DNA of 33,092 nt from Hyphomicrobiales bacterium (GTDB lineage Bacteria; Pseudomonadota; Alphaproteobacteria; Rhizobiales; Rhizobiaceae), in contig UCCS01000019.1 of NCBI GenBank assembly GCA_900470965.1, positions 1 through 33,092 of the forward strand, given 5' to 3'. Under the pieces are notes generated by a model. That model saw nothing but the letters and a program-made list of their open reading frames with translations. It searched no databases and was not told the origin of the DNA. Position 1 is the stretch's first letter, and each line of letters starts with the position of its first letter. Below, piece by piece: positions 16,278 to 24,225 of this stretch. Both the position numbers and the translations under genes were made by a program.

Positions 16278-17666
16278 TCAGGCAATCTCCAGCCTTGATG
16301 CTGCGTCATCACACGATCGGCGTGTTTTACCTTGCGATGTAGCTTTGTATTCTCCGTGGGAAGCATTGAGGCGGCGGGCCACGATGTCGTGGTTGAGCCA
16401 CCGGACTGGCCCGGAAGGTGAAGATGATGCACCGAAAATAAGTTGTCCGGTCGCCTCCACGACCAGAGCGCTCAGGAGATCGCTGATCATGACCTTGCTG
16501 TCACGGTGCATCGAGGTGATCTGGTTCGACGTGCCGATCGTCAGGTCGGCCTGCCCCTGGTTGTTGGGCATCGGCCACGCGGAGAAGTTATAGAATGGGG
16601 TCATGACTTCGCTCGCCTGCAGGTCACTGATCTTGCCGATGACGTCATCTATCGTGAAACCATCCGCCAGAAGCTCTTGGCATTTTCGCCATTGTTCGGC
16701 CGCCCATTCGCCACCGTTCTCCTTCTTCAGCGCAAGTAGAAGGGGTATGAGAGGCAGTTCAATGCCCGTGAATACGTCGGATGAATTGGTCCGGATCTCC
16801 GGACAGTTATAGACGCTCGCCTTCACGCCCATCGCCCAGGCATCCTCGGCAATACCTTCAAGGCGCATCTTGGCGTAGCCCTGCGTGTAGTTCGTGTATG
16901 TCTGCCACCGGTATTCTCCGTCGATCAGGATGCCCGTGCCGTGATAGCCATAGGCCGTGTACCTAACCTGGCCGCCCGAGGCTTCCACGCGCTCCCGGAT
17001 CGCCGCGCTGAAATTGATAAGATGGCGGAAGGTATTTGCCGACACCTCGTCGAAATTGCGAAGGATCAGTTTGCCCATATCGCTTTCGACCAGGGCTTGC
17101 GACGACATGTGTCGCGGCCCCGTTCCCTTGTAGATTCTGTTGGCGACGACCAGGAAGGCTTTTGCCTTGGGAATGCCTCCGGCCATCGTATGGGCAAAGA
17201 AAACGTTGCTCCCGTCGGTAATCATGCCGTCGAGGATGGTCATGACCTGTGACAATGAATCCGTAAACCGTGCCGTCCCTACGGCCTGGCATTTTTCTAT
17301 ATATTCCCAGTCGAGCCTTTCACGCTCCCAGCTTTCGAGCGTGAGCCCGGCAAGAAGGTCGGTAGGCGTGGGACCGTCTGCTGGCGCGTCGAGATCGAAG
17401 CCAGCCATCAGCGGAACGTTTATGATTGTTCCGCCGAGCCTTGCTTCCGCTTCACAGAGCTCATCGTCGGTCAGAGGCCGCAGGACATTCTTTTCGTCGC
17501 GCCGCCCGACCGTAATTCCGACGATCCGCATTCCGACTTTCCGGACTTGGTCGAGAAGGCCGGTCGCGTAGCCGCGACCGAACAATTCGCCGAAGAGAAC
17601 GAAGACATCGCCTTTTCGAAACACTGTATTTTCGGAGATGTTCTCCAGTGCGATCGGCTTTTCCAT
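16278..17666 (-). CDS. FabMG-family enoyl-ACP reductase-like protein
   Basis: A 462-residue protein that I recognise as the 'enoyl-ACP reductase FabMG' family by its overall pattern. It opens with 'FRKGDVFVLFGELFGRGYATGL', continues with 'VGITVGRRDEKNVLRPLTDDEL', then 'NVFFAHTMAGGIPKAKAFL', 'ANTFRHLINFSAAIRERVE', 'YTAYGYHGTGILIDGEYRWQ', 'VYNCPEIRTNSSDVFTGIE', and 'GPVRWLNHDIVARRL' near the C-terminus. The family is long and Rossmann-like at the N-terminus; members were described from metagenomic triclosan-resistance screens. It stands alone, with no other fatty-acid gene nearby, so the true substrate here is open. The last 20 or so residues after RRLNASHGEY look non-conserved. Confidence 0.7.
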   Translation of the reverse strand: MEKPIALENISENTVFRKGDVFVLFGELFGRGYATGLLDQVRKVGMRIVGITVGRRDEKNVLRPLTDDELCEAEARLGGTIINVPLMAGFDLDAPADGPTPTDLLAGLTLESWERERLDWEYIEKCQAVGTARFTDSLSQVMTILDGMITDGSNVFFAHTMAGGIPKAKAFLVVANRIYKGTGPRHMSSQALVESDMGKLILRNFDEVSANTFRHLINFSAAIRERVEASGGQVRYTAYGYHGTGILIDGEYRWQTYTNYTQGYAKMRLEGIAEDAWAMGVKASVYNCPEIRTNSSDVFTGIELPLIPLLLALKKENGGEWAAEQWRKCQELLADGFTIDDVIGKISDLQASEVMTPFYNFSAWPMPNNQGQADLTIGTSNQITSMHRDSKVMISDLLSALVVEATGQLIFGASSSPSGPVRWLNHDIVARRLNASHGEYKATSQGKTRRSCDDAASRLEIA

Positions 17667-17727
17667 GTTGAGTCACCGCTTTAAAAGTCGTTGATGACTA
17701 ATTGAACGCAGCCGTTCTCGATGGAAA

Positions 17728-17742
17728 GTCATTTAAAATGAC
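17728..17742. promoter_or_regulatory. perfect inverted repeat upstream of the FabMG-type gene
   Basis: GTCATTT-A-AAATGAC, seven-base arms around a single central base, lies 62 bases upstream of the ATG at 17666. A looser AGTC-N6-GACT pair sits between it and the start codon (about 17686-17699). The placement fits an operator or promoter element. The regulator is unknown. Confidence 0.4.
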
Positions 17743-17814
17743 GGATGATGTTGAAACGTGAAGCTTCAAAAGCTTACATCACTCATCTTCAAGCTGCCGT
17801 GAGCAGGGGGGAAA

Positions 17815-18148
17815 GCCAATATCGGCGGTGCGCAGGGTGGAGACATCGGAGCAGCTGTGTCGAGCTGGCTCGGATTTCGCTTCCCGCGTAACGTTGTCGG
17901 CCTCCACTTGAACTACATTCCCGGAAGCTTCTCCCCGCCATTGGGCGAGGGCCTTGCTCCGCTGTCGCCGCCGTCGCGGTCTCGCATTTCGCGAAGGAGC
18001 TACCGCAGCCACCACGCTCCTGGGTGGAGCGGGTCTTCAACGTGGTGGGTTGGAACGAACATATGTCTGGAGGGCATTTCGCGGCCATGGAAAAACCGAA
18101 GAATTGGTGGCGGACATACGTGCCCATTTCGGCACTCTGCGCTTCTGA
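17815..18148 (+). pseudogene. epoxide hydrolase remnant with internal deletion and frameshift
   Basis: Three in-order pieces of one alpha/beta hydrolase are visible. The first, at 17815-17960, contains GGDIGAAVSSWLGFRFPRNV followed by GLHLNYIPGSFSPPLGEGL, the segment around the nucleophile region of EHN-type epoxide hydrolases (PF06441 plus PF00561). The second, at about 17978-18095, reads FAKELPQPPRSWVERVFNVV then GGHFAAMEKP, which is the C-terminal His region. The third, after a one-base shift, is EELVADIRAHFGTLRF with the stop at 18146-18148. The N-terminal half and roughly 100-200 residues in the middle are gone. The stop lies one base from the AraC gene stop on the other strand. Confidence 0.75.
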
Positions 18149-18149
18149 C

Positions 18150-19046
18150 CTAGAAGTCCGGTGCGGAGCGCGACTTCACACCTCTCAGATGAGCGGTATC
18201 TGCTGCAGGCGGACGTCCAAAGAGGCGTTTGTACTCCCGGGTAAACTGCGTCTGGCTGTCGTAACCGACATCAAAGCCGACCCGACGAGCATTCGCCCCG
18301 CCAATCAAAAGCCGCCTGCGTGCCTCCTGAAGCCGGATAGCTGTCCTGTATTCAAACGGCGACATCGTCGTCAACGCTTTGAAATGACGATGTAGCGAGG
18401 TAGAGCTCATTCCGGCTCGATCAGCGAGATCCGATATGCTCATCGTTCCAGCGAAGTTGTCTTTGATCCAGGATGTGACCTTGCCGATCTTTGCAAGCAT
18501 CGTGCCGTTGGTCGCGAAATCCCGCAGCAATGCTCCGTGCTCGCTCTGGAGCAAACGGTAGTACAGTTCAAACTTCACCGCGTGAAGAAGCACGACCTGG
18601 TCGTCTGGCCTGTCGAGAAGGCTCAAAAGCCGGAGCGACGCTTCCACCATATCGGTTGATTGATCGCCCACAGTCAGTCCGAAACCCTCAGAAGGCCACT
18701 TGGCGGGGCTGAACCTTTGCAGCACTTCCACGACATCTTCTCGACTGAGTTCAAGGGACCAGGCCAAGTGCGGATTCGCTTCGGACGCAGCGGTAATGCT
18801 GGCCGAGACTGGCAGGTCGACCGTGGCAATGAAGTAGTGGCCTGCACGGAGGTCGAAAGTTCTGTTTCCGGATGAAATCCTCTTTTGGCCTTGAAGGACC
18901 ATACAGATCCGCGGCGTATAGACGCTCTCAACGGGCAAGGTCGGCTCCATGACGTTGAAGATAGACAAGCCGCCAATCGATGTTGATTGCCGGGGTGACC
19001 TGGCATGCCGACCGATGATCGAAATCACTTCCTGTCGTGCCGTCAT
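18150..19046 (-). CDS. AraC-family transcriptional regulator
   Basis: A 298-residue regulator with an N-terminal AraC_N cupin-like domain ('PRICMVLQGQKRISSGNRTF', 'AGHYFIATVDLPVSASI') and two C-terminal helix-turn-helix motifs ('MSISDLADRAGMSSTSLHRHF' split at the turn, and 'GFDVGYDSQTQFTREYKRLF'). It is divergent from an SDR oxidoreductase gene. This pairing of an AraC_N regulator with a divergent dehydrogenase or reductase is very common in proteobacteria, and the neighbour is its likely target. The effector is unknown. Confidence 0.9.
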   Translation of the reverse strand: MTARQEVISIIGRHARSPRQSTSIGGLSIFNVMEPTLPVESVYTPRICMVLQGQKRISSGNRTFDLRAGHYFIATVDLPVSASITAASEANPHLAWSLELSREDVVEVLQRFSPAKWPSEGFGLTVGDQSTDMVEASLRLLSLLDRPDDQVVLLHAVKFELYYRLLQSEHGALLRDFATNGTMLAKIGKVTSWIKDNFAGTMSISDLADRAGMSSTSLHRHFKALTTMSPFEYRTAIRLQEARRRLLIGGANARRVGFDVGYDSQTQFTREYKRLFGRPPAADTAHLRGVKSRSAPDF

Positions 19047-19099
19047 TGACGATCTCCCTATGGACGATGCCAGAATTTAGATCCGGATGCCGACTTTGG

Positions 19100-19120
19100 T
19101 AGGATCGTAGGAAACATAGG
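19100..19120 (+). promoter_or_regulatory. TAGG direct repeats, possible AraC operator
   Basis: TAGG occurs three times at 19100, 19108 and 19117 in the 171-base divergent AraC/SDR region, so the repeats are 8 and 9 bases apart. AraC-family proteins commonly bind direct repeats on one face of the helix. Only four bases are conserved, so this is a weak prediction. Confidence 0.3.
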
Positions 19121-19217
19121 TAGCTTGGCTCTATCGTCTTGCGCCCGCGCTTTCCATCTCAGTGACGACCGGCCGCGTGGCCGCGGCACAAGCCTTCACA
19201 TAACAAGGAGTTTCGGA

Positions 19218-20066
19218 ATGTCTATCACACCCGTGTGGTTCGTTACGGGCGCATCCGCCGGTTTCGGCCTGCAGATCGCTAAGCTTGTCTTGGAACGAGG
19301 ATATCGCGCAGTCCTTACCGCCAGAGATCCGTCGCGGCTTGCCAATATCGTTGAACAACATCCCGGCCGCGCGATTGCGCTAGAGCTCGACGTCACCTCG
19401 AAGCCGACGATCAGATCAGCGGTCAAGAAGGCTCTGCAAAGCTTTGGCGGGATCGACGTACTCGTTAACAACGCCGGATACGGCTACCTTGCGGCGATTG
19501 AGGAAGGAGAGGACGACGGCATCCGCAAGCAGTTCGACACGAATCTTTTCGGCCTCGTCGATGTGACGAAGGAAGTTTTGCCCGGAATGCGGGCGCGGAA
19601 AAACGGTACGATCGTCAATATGTCTTCGCTCGGTGGCCTGGTGGCATTCGCGGCGACCGGATACTACCACGCGACTAAATTCGCCGTAGAGGCGATCTCT
19701 GAGTCTCTCGCGCAAGAAGTAGCCCCGCTTGGTATCAAAGTGATCATCGTCGAACCGGGAGCATTTCGTACAAACTGGGCGGGGAGCTCTATGGAGGAGT
19801 CGCCCGTCGTTATTGCCGATTATGCCGAAACTGCCGGCAAGCGCCGGGAGAGCACAAAAGCAGGTTCAGGCAAGCAGCCGGGCGATCCGGCAAGGGCCGC
19901 GCTCGCTATCCTCAACGCTGTCGAAGCCGACGAGCCGCCCCTGCGTTTGCTTCTGGGAGAGCCTGCTTTGGGTCTCGCCCTCAAACGCCTGGAATTCCTC
20001 AAGAACAACTTTGACCAGTGGCGTGAGGCAACGCTGAGCGCCGACTTTCCTGAAGCCGAGCGCTGA
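19218..20066 (+). CDS. short-chain dehydrogenase/reductase (SDR)
   Basis: A 282-residue classical SDR. The cofactor motif is TGASAGFG at residues 10-17, NNAG is at 84-87, the catalytic Ser is S137, and YxxxK is Y150-H-A-T-K154. Arg at 36 after the second beta strand ('LTARDPSR') favours NADP(H). The open frame begins at 19125, but the ATG at 19218 is preceded by AAGGAG, and the protein then begins directly with the Rossmann strand. Sequence style resembles the SDR group annotated as 'oxidoreductase' next to AraC regulators. Substrate unknown. Confidence 0.9.
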   Translation: MSITPVWFVTGASAGFGLQIAKLVLERGYRAVLTARDPSRLANIVEQHPGRAIALELDVTSKPTIRSAVKKALQSFGGIDVLVNNAGYGYLAAIEEGEDDGIRKQFDTNLFGLVDVTKEVLPGMRARKNGTIVNMSSLGGLVAFAATGYYHATKFAVEAISESLAQEVAPLGIKVIIVEPGAFRTNWAGSSMEESPVVIADYAETAGKRRESTKAGSGKQPGDPARAALAILNAVEADEPPLRLLLGEPALGLALKRLEFLKNNFDQWREATLSADFPEAER

Positions 20067-20119
20067 GGGATAAGGTCCTGAAAGAGTGATGGCTTCTGGT
20101 AGCCACGCAATGCGCTAAG

Positions 20120-20328
20120 TCAATTTGGCCCAAGTAGTTTCTCATCATTGATCCACTCACGAATTGCGAATGTGACACCCTGCTTTCGCTCCAACGGAAG
20201 CCAATGTCCACAGCCGTCAAGGCGGGGTTCAGGCCGCAGAAAACGACCGAAAGACGGAAGTCAAGAACATCAGACAGCCCGACTGCCGCCTGCTCCGCAT
20301 TCTGATGACGAACCATATCCGAGGACAC
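20120..20328 (-). pseudogene. chimeric remnant: mismatch DNA glycosylase (Mug) start joined to an alpha/beta hydrolase end
   Basis: On the minus strand about 20290-20220 reads VLDFRLSVVFCGLNPALTA, which matches the N-terminal active-site motif of the Mug/G:T-U mismatch-specific DNA glycosylase family ('VVFCG.NPG.S/ALTA'). It is followed, after a change of frame near 20215, by GCGHWLPLERKQGVTFAIRE then WINDEKLLGPN and a stop at 20120-20122. The second part matches the C-terminal catalytic-His end of alpha/beta hydrolases ('GCGHW...ERP.EV'). Both genes are otherwise missing. The join looks like a deletion junction. Confidence 0.55.
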
Positions 20329-20370
20329 GGTGACGTGCTCCTGTCGATTGGTTACGCCGATTAATGCCGA

Positions 20371-20985
20371 TCATTGCTTCGGGCGGCTGGAAAGGCCGGC
20401 AATCTGCATCATGATCGGGCTTATAACCTCCTCCCTATGGAGTTCGCCAATCAGCAGTTTGAGCCAGCTGAAGCCGACCCATAACGAAATCTTGTCATCA
20501 ACCTCGTGCGCCTGCAGTTCACCCCGGTTTGCCGCGTCGGTCAAAATTCGTCTGACGTCGGCCGTCCGTTCGGGAAGGAACCTGTCACGCAAGGCGCTGA
20601 GGGCTCCCGGAGTACCTTGCGCCTCGGCGATCAGTCCGCGCAACGCGGCCCCTGCCGGGTGCGTCGCCCAGAAACGCCAGAGGCTTGTGGTATATTGCAC
20701 GAGATCTGCGATGAGGTTTCCGGTGTCGGGAACAGGCACGGAAGCCGACCGTTCGGTCGTATAGATGGCGATGAAGAGGTCGGCCTTCGTTGGGTACCAG
20801 CGATAGATGGTGGTTTTTCCGGCGCCGGCGCGTCGTGCGACCTCATCGACCGAAAATCCCGCATAACCCTTCTCCGAAATCAGGGCTCGTGCGGCGGCAA
20901 GCACCGCCGCTTCGGCGTCGGGGCTGCGGCGCGATCCGATCGAGGTTCGTTTCTTTGCTGTCGAGGTCTTTGTCTTCGTGGTCAT
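20371..20985 (-). CDS. TetR/AcrR-family transcriptional regulator
   Basis: A 204-residue repressor with a basic N-terminal arm (TTKTKTSTAKKRTS) and the TetR DNA-binding domain: 'AVLAAARALISEKGYAGFSV' then 'DEVARRAGAGKTTIYRWYPTKADLF'. The C-terminal region matches the TetR_C ligand domains with 'WRFWATHPAGAALRGLIAEAQGTPGALSAL'. It lies downstream of AKR and NTF2-like genes on the same strand and is likely the repressor of the nearby EmrAB pair, since a perfect palindrome of TetR type sits upstream of emrA. Start at ATG 20985 or GTG 20994. Confidence 0.9.
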   Translation of the reverse strand: MTTKTKTSTAKKRTSIGSRRSPDAEAAVLAAARALISEKGYAGFSVDEVARRAGAGKTTIYRWYPTKADLFIAIYTTERSASVPVPDTGNLIADLVQYTTSLWRFWATHPAGAALRGLIAEAQGTPGALSALRDRFLPERTADVRRILTDAANRGELQAHEVDDKISLWVGFSWLKLLIGELHREEVISPIMMQIAGLSSRPKQ

Positions 20986-21002
20986 CGCCAGCACCTATCC
21001 CA

Positions 21003-21029
21003 ACTCGCCACTTCCGATCAATGGCGAGT
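21003..21029. repeat. inverted repeat between NTF2-like and TetR genes
   Basis: CTCGCCA and TGGCGAG form seven-base arms around 11 bases, just downstream of the NTF2-like stop and upstream of the TetR start. There is no U-tract, so it is not an obvious terminator. It could be a processing hairpin or an operator. Confidence 0.35.
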
Positions 21030-21032
21030 GGT

Positions 21033-21404
21033 CTATCTTTCAACCAAATGTGCCCGGGAGGGCGAGGGGTCGAACCGCTCAGTGAAGTATTGCGTCTCTT
21101 TAGCGACGAGCCTGTCGTGAAATTCCATGATGCTCACCGCATAAGAGGGTTTGCCGTCATAGGTCAGAACGAATTCTGTGACCCATAGCCTACCGCTGCC
21201 GGTAATCCGGCGAACGCTAAATCGCTTCTTGTTGGGCTGGGCGAAGCGGCTTTCCTGGATCTTGCGGCGACCATGGATCCGCTCGCCGGACTGCGGGTAT
21301 TCAAGCAATGCATCGTCCTGATAGATTTCATGCTCAACGTCAAAATCGCCGGCGTCTGATGCGGCCCAATGCTGCTCGAGCGCTAATCTCACTGTTTCCT
21401 CCAT
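21033..21404 (-). CDS. nuclear transport factor 2 (SnoaL-like) family protein
   Basis: A 123-residue protein of the NTF2-like/SnoaL fold, a small cone-shaped domain used by polyketide cyclases, isomerases and many uncharacterised binding proteins. Pattern: 'ALEQHWAASDAGDFDVEHEIYQDDALLEYPQSGERIHGRRKIQ' (in sections), then 'RRITGSGRLWVTEFVLTYDG' and 'IMEFHDRLVAKETQYF'. AGGAGG lies six to seven bases before the ATG. It lies between the AKR and TetR genes on the same strand, with a 125-base gap to the former. The function is unknown. Confidence 0.8.
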   Translation of the reverse strand: MEETVRLALEQHWAASDAGDFDVEHEIYQDDALLEYPQSGERIHGRRKIQESRFAQPNKKRFSVRRITGSGRLWVTEFVLTYDGKPSYAVSIMEFHDRLVAKETQYFTERFDPSPSRAHLVER

Positions 21405-21529
21405 CTTGGCCTCCTATAATTGCCGTCGTACGAACTGAAATTGGAGCTCCGAGGGCGATCGAAGCCTGGCGGCGCGCCAGAGAAGCATTGACGGTCGCCT
21501 TACCCCTCCGGGACAGCTTAACTTACGGT

Positions 21530-22477
21530 CTACTTTGGTTTCACCTGAGGGATGAAACCGGGAACGCCTGTCTCGACGACGCTGTTGAACCGAACGTTCG
21601 TCGATATGTCGGAACGGATCCGTACCATTTCCTGATCTGGAAGCGCCGAGATTGCGAAATTTTCCTCGATGCGAAGCGGTTTGATCGACGTCGTCAGGAA
21701 GCCGGTACCGCGCTGGACGGCCCAGGCAAGGGCCACCTGAGCCGGCGTCTTGTTGACGCGGTCGGCGATCCCAGTGATGACAGGGTCTGCAAGCAAGTTG
21801 GGGTCCATCGCGTGGCCCAGTGGCGCAAATGCCAGCAGCACGATCCCATTGGCCTGGCAATAGTCGAGCAGCTCCCATTCGGGTAAGTAGGGATGGGATT
21901 CCACCTGTACGATGGCGGGCATGACCCGCGCGTTCGCGACGATCTCCTTCAGCTTGTCCAAGGTGATGTCAGATAAGCCTATCGACCGACAACGACCGCT
22001 TTCCACAAGCTCTTCGAGCGCGCGCCAGGTTTCGATCAAGCTGATCCCGGCATCATAGATGACCTGACCGTTCTCGTCTCGTGGATCCAGTTCCTCGCCC
22101 GGAAGAAAAGCATAAGGCGTATGGACGAGATAGGCGTCCAGGTAGTCGAGCTTAAGGCGTCGAAGGCTTGCTTCAAACGCCGCTTTCACCCGTTCCGGGC
22201 GGTGGTTTGTATTCCATAGCTTCGTTGTGACGAACAAATCTTCGCGCTGAACCGTCCCATCCGCGATCGCCTCGGCAATTGCCTTTCCGACCGCCTCCTC
22301 ATTGCGATATCGTTCCGCGCAGTCGAAATGGCGAAACCCAACAGATAGGGCCTTCGCGACGGCCTGCTCGGTCGTAACAGGGTCGGGGATGAGGGTACCG
22401 AACCCGACGGCAGGCATTTCTTTGCCGCCTGTGGCAAGGGGGATTGTCTTGTAGCGCAGCATATAGGGAGCTTCCAT
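21530..22477 (-). CDS. aldo/keto reductase
   Basis: A 315-residue NAD(P)H-dependent carbonyl reductase of the AKR superfamily. The catalytic tetrad is visible as D52 and Y57 in 'FRHFDCAERYRNE', K86 in 'TTKLWNTN' and H119 in 'YLVHTPY'. The cofactor region 'GLSDITLDKLKEIVANARV' and 'IVQVESHPYLPEWELLDYC' follow. ATG 22477 is preceded by AAGGAG; the frame upstream of it is not supported. It is downstream of the efflux pair on the same strand and may detoxify the same reactive carbonyl or drug compounds that induce the TetR system. Confidence 0.92.
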   Translation of the reverse strand: MEAPYMLRYKTIPLATGGKEMPAVGFGTLIPDPVTTEQAVAKALSVGFRHFDCAERYRNEEAVGKAIAEAIADGTVQREDLFVTTKLWNTNHRPERVKAAFEASLRRLKLDYLDAYLVHTPYAFLPGEELDPRDENGQVIYDAGISLIETWRALEELVESGRCRSIGLSDITLDKLKEIVANARVMPAIVQVESHPYLPEWELLDYCQANGIVLLAFAPLGHAMDPNLLADPVITGIADRVNKTPAQVALAWAVQRGTGFLTTSIKPLRIEENFAISALPDQEMVRIRSDISTNVRFNSVVETGVPGFIPQVKPK

Positions 22478-22677
22478 CGGCCTACTCCTTCGACTTGAGA
22501 ACAAAATTAGATGGCTGGGATCATTTGCCGCTCTGCAGGAGCTGATCAAATCGCATGTTGACATCCTTTGACTGGACAGCGATTGGCTATTGGCCAACTG
22601 TAGCACGATGGCGACAGGCTTTGCGTCACGTTCGAAAGCGGGGCGCTGCGCGATCGGCACATTGTCGCGACCTTACA

Positions 22678-24225
22678 TCACGCGGTCAGCGGATGCGAAG
22701 GGGAGGGCTTCATGAGGGCAACCACGATCAACCCGGCGACCGCGGCCGCGAACGTAATCCAGTACCCGTCGATATAGGCCGCGACATTGGCTTCGCGTTG
22801 CACGATCGTGGCTAGAACGCCGATCCCGCGCTTGGCAACGTTAGCTTTCGATTCCATCCCCATGCTGGACGCGAGTTGCGACAGCGTGGTTCCCCATCCG
22901 GGCGTCGTCCCGCTGACGTGGAGGCCGATAAGATAGGAATGCAATTGCTCGCGCTGTCTGATCCAGGTCACCATGATCGCGGCAACGGTTTCCGAACAAA
23001 TCAATCTCATAACCTGCACGTAGGCCGTCAACGATATGGCTCGGGCGGGGTCTACGTTACTGAAGAGGGTTGCGACGGCTGCAAGGAAGACGATTTCCTC
23101 TCCGAATGTCTGGAGGATCATGATCAGCCGAAATTCGGGCAGTGACCACTGGCTCGTCAGCTGGGTTCCAATCCAGGCGGACAGCAGGAAACAGGTAAAG
23201 CCAATCGTCAGGGCGGCGCGCTGCTTGAGTTTCCTCACGAGCGTCACCGCAGTGACGGTCGCGCCTGCAAGCAGAAGGATCGCATACGGCGCCTCGAAAT
23301 CCCCAATCTGCTCAGGCCGCAGTCGCGCCACCGAAGCAAGGAAGTTCGGCTCGATCAACGAACTGCCGAGGCTTGTTGTCATGAAACATGCAATGGCGGC
23401 GAACCCGAGCGCTATGTTTCGCGTGCGAAGAACAGAGACATGGGCCCAGGGGTATTTGATCCGAGACTCGTGCCACAGAAACGCGCACATCAGAAAAGCA
23501 GCCGCGGCAAGCAAGGATACGATGAGGCCAGACTGAAACCAGTCAAGCCGATTGCCTTGATCAAGCGCGAAATACAGCGTCGTGAGCGCCGACCCGAACA
23601 GTGCCATACCGCCCCAATCAGCACGCCTGAGAAGGACATGGTCGATTGCAGCCGGTTTGGTCCCATACCAGAAGAGAATGCCGATCATCGGGGAGACAAT
23701 AGCACCTTGCCAGTACAGCCATTGCCAGCCGATCGTCTGGGAATAGCTGCCGGCCGTATAGAGGCCGAGATTTTGCGCGAACGGGATCCGCACGACGTAG
23801 AAGGAAAGAGCGATGATCCAATACTTGCGGTCAAGATTGCGGAAAGCAGTCAGCAGCGTCGCGCCGACGAACATGCCAAGGAAAACGGCCCTTAAAGCAT
23901 GCAGCGCGACCAGGACATTGAATCCGTGGACGAACGGGATGACCACGGAGATGACCGAATAGAGTATGGTCGGACCGACCATGACCCGCTTCACCCCGAA
24001 CACTGCAATCAGCCACCCGATCGACGGGGCCACAAGGATCTGTGGCGCCGTTGCGAAGGTGCTCAGCCACGCACCCTCATCGAAGCCAAGCCCGAAGGCG
24101 CCACGCAGATCCGAGAGCCCAATGCCGGCAGTCCGGACGTCGAACGCTGTCAATATCGATGCCATGATTATCGCCACGGCGATGTAGCCCTGGCGAGGGA
24201 GGTCGCGTCGATGCAAGTCAGACAT
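22678..24225 (-). CDS. MFS efflux transporter, DHA2 (EmrB/QacA-like) family
   Basis: A 515-residue inner membrane protein with about 14 predicted membrane segments. It opens with 'AVAIIMASILTAFDVRTAGIGLSDLRGAF', a variant of the DHA2 'LD.TIVNVALP.I' segment, and has 'EGAWLSTFATAPQILVAPSIGWLIAVFG' and motif A-like 'VFGVKRVM'. It overlaps the end of the HlyD-type gene by eight bases, so the two form an EmrAB-type drug export pair. The D1 motif after TM1 is degenerate, so the substrate range may differ from EmrB. Confidence 0.88.
   Translation of the reverse strand: MSDLHRRDLPRQGYIAVAIIMASILTAFDVRTAGIGLSDLRGAFGLGFDEGAWLSTFATAPQILVAPSIGWLIAVFGVKRVMVGPTILYSVISVVIPFVHGFNVLVALHALRAVFLGMFVGATLLTAFRNLDRKYWIIALSFYVVRIPFAQNLGLYTAGSYSQTIGWQWLYWQGAIVSPMIGILFWYGTKPAAIDHVLLRRADWGGMALFGSALTTLYFALDQGNRLDWFQSGLIVSLLAAAAFLMCAFLWHESRIKYPWAHVSVLRTRNIALGFAAIACFMTTSLGSSLIEPNFLASVARLRPEQIGDFEAPYAILLLAGATVTAVTLVRKLKQRAALTIGFTCFLLSAWIGTQLTSQWSLPEFRLIMILQTFGEEIVFLAAVATLFSNVDPARAISLTAYVQVMRLICSETVAAIMVTWIRQREQLHSYLIGLHVSGTTPGWGTTLSQLASSMGMESKANVAKRGIGVLATIVQREANVAAYIDGYWITFAAAVAGLIVVALMKPSPSHPLTA

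Noticed and set aside
15943..16342. Overlapping plus-strand frames after the LysR gene
   Set aside because: Frames conflict, lack ribosome binding sites and resemble no known protein; possible debris only.
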